In this document: positions 1 to 5,024 of the stretch, piece after piece
Numbering within the stretch: position 1 is the first letter of the stretch
Layout: each line of letters begins with the position of its first letter
NCBI GenBank assembly: GCA_023145535.1
Contig: JAGLDQ010000309.1
Coordinates: 1 to 5,024 of the forward strand
Source: Cocleimonas sp.
Lineage (GTDB): Bacteria; Pseudomonadota; Gammaproteobacteria; Thiotrichales; Thiotrichaceae
Direction: 5' to 3'
DNA length: 5,024 bases
Notes under the pieces: generated by a model
What the model saw: the letters and a program-made list of their open reading frames with translations, nothing else
The model's database searches: none
Told to the model about the DNA's origin: nothing
Program-made: the position numbers and the translations under genes

Positions 1-30
1 ATGATGTGACTTTAATTTCCATCTGTTTTT

Positions 31-291
31 TTGAAAGTCGCTAAATGTCACGATCTTGTCGCTAAAAAAATCAAACTCCCAAAATTTTGGGGTGCGGAAT
101 GTAGGATTCAAAACCGCATGGCCTATCAACACGCCTTCGGGGATGTTGAACATATAAAAAAGCTGATCAAAATCATTATGGATCAAACAAAAACGACCTT
201 TGATGAGGCGTTGAAGGAAATAAATTATACGCAAATTTGGGCGAAATCGGTTGAGAGCTTAGCGCAGGCAAGAAAAGCTTGTTATCCATAA
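31..291 (+). CDS. Small unrecognised protein or C-terminal gene remnant, convergent with the efflux operon
   Basis: This open frame encodes 86 residues if read from a TTG at 31. An in-frame stop at 13-15 closes it upstream, and no Shine-Dalgarno sequence precedes the TTG. The first in-frame ATG is at 118 and would give 57 residues; a TAGGA at 102-106, 11 nt upstream, makes it a reasonable alternative start. The product is lysine-rich and mostly helical in character (for example EHIKKLIKIIMDQTK), with no signal peptide, membrane segment or catalytic motif that I can see. I do not recognise a family. The weak start, the position at the window edge and the lack of a promoter fit a decayed 3' end of a longer gene, but a genuine small gene is possible. 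Its last 10 bases overlap the 3' end of the permease gene on the other strand. Confidence 0.4.
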   Translation: MKVAKCHDLVAKKIKLPKFWGAECRIQNRMAYQHAFGDVEHIKKLIKIIMDQTKTTFDEALKEINYTQIWAKSVESLAQARKACYP

Positions 292-3200
292 ATAAATTGC
301 CTTGTGCGACTAAATAGGCGTTTTATATCTGACAAAATGAGGTAAGCCGTGGGTATCAGTAATAAACTGAGTAGCGTAGCGTAAAGAATGCCAAACCCTA
401 ACGAGGCTGCCATTGGGATTAAAAATTGGGCTTGTGTGCTTTTTTCTAGTAGGAGCGGTGTTAATCCAAAGAAGGTGGTGAGTGATGTTAGTAGAATAGG
501 GCGGAAGCGTGCTACGCCTGCAATCCGTGTGGCTTCTTCAATGGAAACGCCTTCTTTAAGGCGACGGTTGATCCAGTCTACGAGAATTAAACTGTCATTT
601 ACGACAACTCCTGCTAGTGCGAGCATTCCCATAATGCTCATCACACTTAATGTCATGCCCATGATCATATGCCCCAACAGTGCCCCAATAATACTAAAGG
701 GAATGACCAGCATAACGATAATCGGTTGAGTGTAGGAGCGCAGGGGTATCGCAAGCAGGGCATAAATAGTAAAGAAGACAAAAATAATGCCGAAAAACAG
801 GCTACTAAAGGCTTCTTTTTGTTCCTTCATTTCGCCGCCAAAGCTGTAATGAACGTTAGGGTAACGTTTAGTTAGTGTGCTGAGGTATTCTTCAAGATCC
901 TCTTTAATACGATTGGCGTCCATTTTTGTTTTATCGGCATCTGCGGTGACTTCTATCATGCGTTGACGGTCTTTTCTATGAATGGTGGCGGTGCTTTGTC
1001 CCATCTCTAGATTGGTAACATTGCCGATAGGTACTTCTATGCCTTGTGAATTGCGTATCATCATTGCATCGAGGCTAGCAAGTGAACTGCGCTCTTCTTC
1101 AGGGTAGCGCACCACTACTCGCACGTCATCGCGCCCTCTTTGTAGACGTTGAGCTTCTGCACCAAAGAAGGCATCACGCACTTGTCTACCAAGGTCTTCG
1201 GCGGAAAGCCCTAGTAATTCTGCTTCGGGTTTAATGCTGAGAATAATTTCAGGTTTGCCGTCTTCTAAGGTGTCTTTAATATCATAAAGAGCGGGGTATT
1301 CTGCTAATCGTTCACGTATTTTTTCTGATACGGCTGCTAGATCCTCAACCCTACTTCCTATCAATTGAAGACTAATCGGGTCACCACTGCGTCCCATTTC
1401 TGCTCGAAAAGAGAGTTCTTTTGCACCTGCAATAGCACCGATTGTTTTACGCCATTCTGCGACTAATTGACGTGTACCAATATCGACTGATCGTGTCTCA
1501 GGAGGGACTAACTCTAGGCTTACCTGTCCAATTTCAGCTGTATTTGAGCCACTTCTGCCCACGCGCCAACCGACACTGGTTAGAATATTGGTGATGACTG
1601 ATTTGCCTGTTTCAGCATTGGTGTATTTTTTCTGTAATGCTCTAGCAACGCTTGCCATCCGTTCAATATGTGCAGCAGTGACCGTTTCAGAGGTTCCTTG
1701 TTGCATAACTAATGTCACTCGTGCGGTTTCACTTTCGATTTTTGGAAAAAAAGTAAAACCAATCCGTCCGCTGGCAGCAAAACCGAGCATAACAATAGAA
1801 AAACCAATAAACAGCGCAAAGGTGAAATAACGGTGTTTTAATGCTTGAATCAAGAGAGGACGATAGAGAAGTACAATCGCTTTTTCCATTCCATCCGCGA
1901 ATCCCTGTTGAAAACGTGTCCATAAGCCTGCTTTTTTTTGCTTGCGGATTTTTATATGACTTAAATGGGCAGGTAGGATTAATTTAGACTCGATCCAAGA
2001 GAACATTAAAACGGGAATCACGACCATTGGAATCTGTGCAAAGATCGGCCCTCTCGCACCTGCCATAAACATAAGGGGCATAAAGGCGACAACGGTTGTT
2101 AGTAAGCCAAAGGTGACAGGAACGGCAACTTCCTGCGCGCCACTAATGGCTGCATTTAAGCCTGATTCAGAGCGTTTTAGGTGAGTATAAATGTTTTCAC
2201 CCGTGATGATCGCATCATCGACCACAATCCCCAGTACCAGTATAAAAGAAAATAAACTGATCAGATTTAATGACATACCAATTTCAGGCATGATAGCCAG
2301 TGCGCCCATAAAGCTGATTGGGATACCTACGCAAACCCAGATCGCCACCGATAAACGCAAAAATAAGGCAAGCACCAGAAAGACCAGCAATCCGCCTTGC
2401 CATGCGCTAGTTAATAAGGTTTGCAGACGCAATTTAACAATGCGTGAACGATCTCGCCAATAATCTAACGTAATTCCATCGGGCATCTTTGCTTTGCCAT
2501 CAGCCACATAATCGCGCACTGCTTTGCCAATATCCAAGGCGCTTTGCATACCTGTACGGTAAACTTCGATAATAACAGCAGAGCGATTATTGAGATGAGT
2601 GATTAAAGGCTGTTCTTCAAAGCCATCTTTAATGAGGGCAATATCACCGAGGGTTAAACGGGTTCCATCAGTGCGCGTTAGGATGGTTATTTTTTTGAAA
2701 TCAGCTGCATTATACGCTTGCCCTTTAGTGCGAATTAAGACCTCTCCACCGACACTTTTAATCGTGCCTGCGGGTAAATCCACTGAGGAACGACGCACTG
2801 CCGTTACAATTTGCTGAAAGCTGAGTCCATAGCGTTGTAGATTAAAACGGCTGATTTCAATCGCTAATTCATAAGGGCGAACACCTGTTAGCTCAACTAG
2901 ACTAATTTCAGGCAAAGCAGCTAAATCATCTCGTACTTGTTCGCCTAAGCGGCGTAATTCAATTTCTGGTAGATTCCCCGAAACCGCCACGCTAATGACT
3001 TCTCGGCGAAAGTTCTGTACTGCATAACGAGGGCTATCGACACCGTCAGGAAAGGTACTAATGGCATCAATCTTATTTTTAACATCATCCAGCATATCGC
3101 GTGGACTTAGCCCTTTTTCAACTTCAACGGTAATCAGCGCAGAGCCTTCATAAGCAAAAGAATCCATTTGCTTAATGCCCTCAAGATCTGCAATCGCCTC

Positions 3201-3410
3201 TTCAACACGGATAATGACGGCTTCTTCAACTTCTGAAGGCGTTGCACCACGATAACTAATGCCGATATTAATAGCATCACGCTCAAAGCTGGGGAAAACT
3301 TCCAATGGAACACGTGTCATCATTGACCAAGCGCCAAAGCCCAAAATGACCATCATTAATAAATTCGCAGCCACTCCATTACGGGCAAACCATCCGATCA
3401 TGCCATGCAT
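282..3410 (-). CDS. RND efflux permease, AcrB-type inner-membrane transporter subunit
   Basis: This is a proton-driven inner-membrane pump of the RND superfamily (ACR_tran), expected to act as a trimer with the adjacent adaptor and an outer-membrane channel. The 1042-residue length is normal for the family. The layout is the classic duplicated one: TM1 about 12-30, porter subdomains about 40-330, TM2-TM6 about 336-480, TM7 about 528-546, second porter half about 555-865, TM8-TM12 about 869-1027. TM4 carries GIVVDDAI with the paired aspartates D398 and D399, the AcrB D407/D408 proton-relay equivalents. In TM10 the motif is GVVVNDSLILVD, so N938 sits where AcrB has the relay lysine K940. A DD pair in TM4 argues against the heavy-metal (CusA-like) branch. 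The start at 3410 is favoured over M4 because GAAGG lies 8 nt upstream. The gene appears intact. The substrate cannot be assigned; multidrug, solvent or lipid-like compounds are all possible. Confidence 0.95.
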   Translation of the reverse strand: MHGMIGWFARNGVAANLLMMVILGFGAWSMMTRVPLEVFPSFERDAINIGISYRGATPSEVEEAVIIRVEEAIADLEGIKQMDSFAYEGSALITVEVEKGLSPRDMLDDVKNKIDAISTFPDGVDSPRYAVQNFRREVISVAVSGNLPEIELRRLGEQVRDDLAALPEISLVELTGVRPYELAIEISRFNLQRYGLSFQQIVTAVRRSSVDLPAGTIKSVGGEVLIRTKGQAYNAADFKKITILTRTDGTRLTLGDIALIKDGFEEQPLITHLNNRSAVIIEVYRTGMQSALDIGKAVRDYVADGKAKMPDGITLDYWRDRSRIVKLRLQTLLTSAWQGGLLVFLVLALFLRLSVAIWVCVGIPISFMGALAIMPEIGMSLNLISLFSFILVLGIVVDDAIITGENIYTHLKRSESGLNAAISGAQEVAVPVTFGLLTTVVAFMPLMFMAGARGPIFAQIPMVVIPVLMFSWIESKLILPAHLSHIKIRKQKKAGLWTRFQQGFADGMEKAIVLLYRPLLIQALKHRYFTFALFIGFSIVMLGFAASGRIGFTFFPKIESETARVTLVMQQGTSETVTAAHIERMASVARALQKKYTNAETGKSVITNILTSVGWRVGRSGSNTAEIGQVSLELVPPETRSVDIGTRQLVAEWRKTIGAIAGAKELSFRAEMGRSGDPISLQLIGSRVEDLAAVSEKIRERLAEYPALYDIKDTLEDGKPEIILSIKPEAELLGLSAEDLGRQVRDAFFGAEAQRLQRGRDDVRVVVRYPEEERSSLASLDAMMIRNSQGIEVPIGNVTNLEMGQSTATIHRKDRQRMIEVTADADKTKMDANRIKEDLEEYLSTLTKRYPNVHYSFGGEMKEQKEAFSSLFFGIIFVFFTIYALLAIPLRSYTQPIIVMLVIPFSIIGALLGHMIMGMTLSVMSIMGMLALAGVVVNDSLILVDWINRRLKEGVSIEEATRIAGVARFRPILLTSLTTFFGLTPLLLEKSTQAQFLIPMAASLGFGILYATLLSLLLIPTAYLILSDIKRLFSRTRQFIYG

Positions 3411-3411
3411 A

Positions 3412-4929
3412 TCAGTTGCCTTCGCTTATAGGGGTGGAGGGCGCTTTATGTTCAGCTCTTTTTTTCTTCATTTCACCCTTAATCTTCACCTTCATACCAT
3501 TGCTAGCAAAGGTCAATGGAGTCGTTGAAATACGTTCCCCTGCTTTTAGCCCGCCCCTTAGCACTGCAATTTTCTCATCACGCCAAAGCACGTCCAACGG
3601 ACGGCGTTCAATTGTATTTTGTTTCGAAATAACCAGCACTTCATCCTTACCGCGAATAATATTGCGTGGTAATACAATCACATCAAATAATGTCACTCCT
3701 TTGATTTCAGCTTGAACAAACTGACCGATTTTTAATGAGGGACGATTATCTTTTTGGCGTTTATAAGGATGGTCAATCTTAGCAATGACAAATTGCTGAC
3801 GACTTTGTACATCAATATCCCCCTCAGTACGCACTATTTTTCCTTGCCAGCGATAAACACTCTTGTTGTGACCGCGTTGACGATTAAGGTTATTGATCAG
3901 CACAGAAACATCTGTTGTTGCAATAGGCTGCTTTTCCCCTTGATAGCGTTCAGGTAATTTAATAAAAGAAGCTTGAAGATCCGTTAAGGATAAACGTATT
4001 TCAACCGCATCAAGCGCATAAATTGAGGCAAGCGTCATCCCTGTAGAAACATATTGCCCATTATCCACCTGTTTTTTTAAAAATCGCCCTGCATAAGGGG
4101 CTAAAATAGTGGTTCGTGCCAGTTTAGTTCTAGCCTGTTGAATACGTGCCTTAATCGCGCCTAATGAGGCTTTTTTACTAGCCAATAATGCTTTTTTACT
4201 TTTTAAAAATGCTTTTTTACTATTCAGCGAAGCTTTCTTGCTATCCAGAGAGGCTTTTTTGCTATTAAGCGTCGCTTTTTTGGCATTAAACGTTGCTTTT
4301 TTGCTATTTAATGCGGGAAGGTGTAGAGCTAATGCTGAAGGTTTGTGCTGGCTACCTAATGTTTTCCAATCATGACGTGCTAAATCAGTATTAGCCTGCG
4401 CAGTCTGCACGCCTGATCGAGCCTCTTGCACCGCAGCCATTGCGCCTTGTATTGCGGCTAATGCTTCTTTTATCCCCGCTTGCCTTTCCTCTACCGTTGC
4501 TGCCGCCTCCTGAACTGCTGCCTGTGCTTCTTGAATAGATGCCTTTGCTTGCGTCAAATCCACATTAACCGCAATCAAATCCTGCTGATAATCTTCTGGA
4601 TTAATTTGTATCAGCACGTCACCCTTTTGAAACGAGCCACCTTTATGAAAGTGAGGGGAAACCTTTGAAATACGACCACTAACCTCCGCAGTTAGCACTC
4701 CTTTCTTGGCAGCATCAACCACTCCTTGAGAGGGTATCATCACCGTATAATTTTGTGATTTTACCGTCATCGCCTCAACCGTTTGCAAAGAAGGAGGCTT
4801 GCTTCGACGCTCTTGTTTAGTAGAGGTGGCCATTAAAAACTTAGCTATAGCTATAGCAATAACAATAGCAATAATAGGGAGTAATATTTTAAGCAGAATA
4901 CGCAGTAATCGCAGCATTGTCATAACCAT
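3412..4929 (-). CDS. RND efflux periplasmic adaptor (membrane fusion protein) with an extended coiled-coil hairpin
   Basis: This is the HlyD/AcrA-family adaptor that links the permease to an outer-membrane channel. Residues 6-33 form a hydrophobic anchor; there is no cysteine, so it is membrane-anchored rather than a lipoprotein. Residues 75-112 are the first lipoyl half (GVLTAEVSGRISKV, then KGDVLIQINPEDY). Residues 118-188 are the ascending helix, with hydrophobic residues every seven positions (125, 132, 139, 146, 153, 160, 167, 174). The tip is about 189-206, and the descending helix is 207-270 with Leu, Phe or Ile every seven residues. The second lipoyl half is about 270-300 (LARTTILAPYAGRF), followed by a beta-barrel domain about 305-415 and a membrane-proximal domain about 415-485. 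The C-terminus is strongly basic. At 505 residues it is about 100 longer than usual, mostly because of the hairpin. M1 has no Shine-Dalgarno; M3 and M5 are alternative starts. It is the first gene of the operon, 1 nt before the permease. Confidence 0.93.
   Translation of the reverse strand: MVMTMLRLLRILLKILLPIIAIVIAIAIAKFLMATSTKQERRSKPPSLQTVEAMTVKSQNYTVMIPSQGVVDAAKKGVLTAEVSGRISKVSPHFHKGGSFQKGDVLIQINPEDYQQDLIAVNVDLTQAKASIQEAQAAVQEAAATVEERQAGIKEALAAIQGAMAAVQEARSGVQTAQANTDLARHDWKTLGSQHKPSALALHLPALNSKKATFNAKKATLNSKKASLDSKKASLNSKKAFLKSKKALLASKKASLGAIKARIQQARTKLARTTILAPYAGRFLKKQVDNGQYVSTGMTLASIYALDAVEIRLSLTDLQASFIKLPERYQGEKQPIATTDVSVLINNLNRQRGHNKSVYRWQGKIVRTEGDIDVQSRQQFVIAKIDHPYKRQKDNRPSLKIGQFVQAEIKGVTLFDVIVLPRNIIRGKDEVLVISKQNTIERRPLDVLWRDEKIAVLRGGLKAGERISTTPLTFASNGMKVKIKGEMKKKRAEHKAPSTPISEGN
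3419..3423 (-). promoter_or_regulatory. Shine-Dalgarno site of the permease, inside the adaptor gene
   Basis: The coding strand reads GAAGG, then 8 nt, then the permease ATG at 3410. The motif overlaps the Glu-Gly codons at the end of the adaptor, whose TGA stop (3414-3412) is one base before the ATG. This decides the start at 3410 over the in-frame ATG at 3401 (17 nt from the site) and predicts coupled translation of the two pump subunits. Confidence 0.75.
4169..4315 (-). repeat. Seven tandem 21-bp repeats encoding identical-style heptads (descending hairpin arm)
   Basis: Seven consecutive 21-bp units begin at 4169, 4190, 4211, 4232, 4253, 4274 and 4295. On the plus strand each starts with GCTTTTTT (one has GCTTTCTT), followed by a variable 13 bases, often ending with an ATT-rich stretch. 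For example, the units at 4211 and 4253 match at 17 of 21 positions. In the adaptor protein they encode LNSKKAT, FNAKKAT, LNSKKAS, LDSKKAS, LNSKKAF, LKSKKAL and LASKKAS (residues 207-255). The flanking unit at 4148-4168 (LGAIKAR, 256-262) keeps the phase but is diverged. The high similarity suggests fairly recent tandem duplication, with selection to keep the heptad register. Confidence 0.95.
4400..4546 (-). repeat. Diverged 21-bp tandem repeats encoding heptads of the ascending hairpin arm
   Basis: Units starting at 4400, 4421, 4442, 4463, 4484, 4505 and 4526 keep an exact 21-bp period. On the plus strand most start with GCNTCTTG or a close variant. Pairwise matches that I counted by eye are 13 to 15 of 21 (4421 against 4505 and 4505 against 4526, 15 each; 4421 against 4442, 13). 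They encode IQEAQAA, VQEAAAT, VEERQAG, IKEALAA, IQGAMAA, VQEARSG and similar heptads (about residues 129-178). The phase continues more weakly at 4379 and 4547. The sequence is unrelated to the lysine-rich repeat of the descending arm, so the two arrays expanded separately. Confidence 0.8.
4844..4873 (-). repeat. Hexanucleotide repeat encoding the Ala/Ile core of the adaptor membrane anchor
   Basis: Five 6-bp units stand in a row on the plus strand: GCTATA, GCTATA, GCAATA, ACAATA, GCAATA. On the coding strand they give the alternating Ile-Ala/Val stretch at about residues 20-28 (IAIVIAIAIA) of the transmembrane anchor. Length change in multiples of six bases would lengthen or shorten the anchor without shifting frame. 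This is low-complexity DNA; function beyond a hydrophobic helix is not implied. Confidence 0.7.
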
Positions 4930-4947
4930 TAAAAGATAAGCGCGGTT

Positions 4948-4976
4948 AATGTAACGACATTAAAAAATAATCTCAA
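4948..4976 (-). promoter_or_regulatory. Candidate sigma-70-type promoter of the efflux operon
   Basis: On the minus strand TTGAGA (4976-4971, five of six matches to TTGACA) is followed by a 17-nt spacer and TACATT (4953-4948, four of six matches to TATAAT). A start of transcription about 7 nt further on, near 4941, would leave only about 12 nt before the adaptor ATG at 4929. That short leader fits the absence of a Shine-Dalgarno sequence. It is assigned by eye in AT-rich DNA, where chance matches are common. Confidence 0.45.
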
Positions 4977-4993
4977 TGACTTCTCGCCAGCAA

Positions 4994-5004
4994 TTCAGTC
5001 TGAA
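4994..5004. promoter_or_regulatory. Small inverted repeat upstream of the promoter, possible operator
   Basis: TTCAG-T-CTGAA is a perfect 5-bp inverted repeat around one central base, 17 bp upstream of the candidate -35 box. Many RND operons are controlled by a TetR- or MarR-type regulator binding such dyads near the promoter, but this one is short and could be chance. An 8-bp palindrome, TAACGTTA, lies nearby at 5011-5018. No regulator gene is in the window. Confidence 0.2.
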
Positions 5005-5024
5005 AAATAATAACGTTAAATATC

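Noticed and set aside
255..280. Possible terminator stem GAGCTT...AAGCTT downstream of the permease.
   Set aside because: The stem is only about five pairs with a 14-base loop and has no following T-run on the relevant strand.
388..875. Plus-strand open frames at 388-729 and 669-875, and similar ones at 1588, 2191, 2599, 3259, 3416, 3754 and 4480.
   Set aside because: They lie opposite the intact permease or adaptor genes, have no recognisable protein features and are best explained as shadows of those genes.
282..3410. Assignment of the permease to a heavy-metal exporter (CusA-like).
   Set aside because: TM4 has the DD pair of drug-type RND pumps and the methionine-rich metal-relay pattern was not evident.
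4169..4302. Runs of six A on the coding strand followed by G (AAAAAAG) in most of the repeat units, resembling the A-AAA-AAG ribosomal slippery site.
   Set aside because: The zero frame reads AAA AAA GCN, which is not the register needed for the standard -1 slip, there are several copies, and the frame stays open through all of them. Polymerase slippage remains possible but nothing in the sequence supports it.
4165..4315. Regular repeats that could be taken for a CRISPR array or iterons.
   Set aside because: The units are directly adjacent with no unique spacers, and they are in frame within an intact coding sequence as protein heptads.
5011..5018. Palindrome TAACGTTA near the right edge as an operator.
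   Set aside because: Eight-base palindromes of A/T-rich type are common by chance, and it lies far upstream of the candidate promoter.

Overview
The window is AT-rich DNA that looks like a gammaproteobacterium or a near relative. This placement is an inference from the style of the two large proteins and from codon use; no taxonomic marker is present. Almost all of it is one minus-strand operon, read from the right edge to the left, encoding two of the three parts of a tripartite RND efflux pump.

Layout from right to left: positions 4930-5024 are a short non-coding leader with a plausible sigma-70-type promoter (TTGAGA, 17-nt spacer, TACATT) and a small inverted repeat upstream of it. Positions 3412-4929 encode a 505-residue periplasmic adaptor (HlyD/AcrA-like membrane fusion protein). 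After a 1-nt gap, positions 282-3410 encode a 1042-residue RND permease of the AcrB type. The permease's ribosome binding site lies in the last codons of the adaptor gene, so the two are probably translationally coupled. At the left edge, a small plus-strand reading frame (31-291) converges on the permease gene and overlaps its last 10 bases. I do not recognise it, and it may be a remnant. No outer-membrane channel (TolC-like) gene and no regulator are visible.

The most notable feature is in the adaptor. Its coiled-coil hairpin is unusually long and is built from heptad-sized (21-bp) DNA repeats in both arms. The descending arm carries seven near-identical units (consensus L-N-S-K-K-A-S). The ascending arm carries at least seven more diverged units of a different sequence (consensus I-Q-E-A-x-A-A). 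Compared with my recollection of close family members, both arms are longer by about six heptads each. This looks like a matched, in-register expansion that lengthens the adaptor without breaking the hairpin. The arms also carry opposite charge bias. A separate hexanucleotide repeat builds the Ala/Ile-rich membrane anchor of the same protein.

In the expected mechanism, the permease takes up substrate from the periplasm or outer leaflet using the proton gradient, and the adaptor bridges it to an outer-membrane channel encoded elsewhere. The substrate cannot be told from the sequence.
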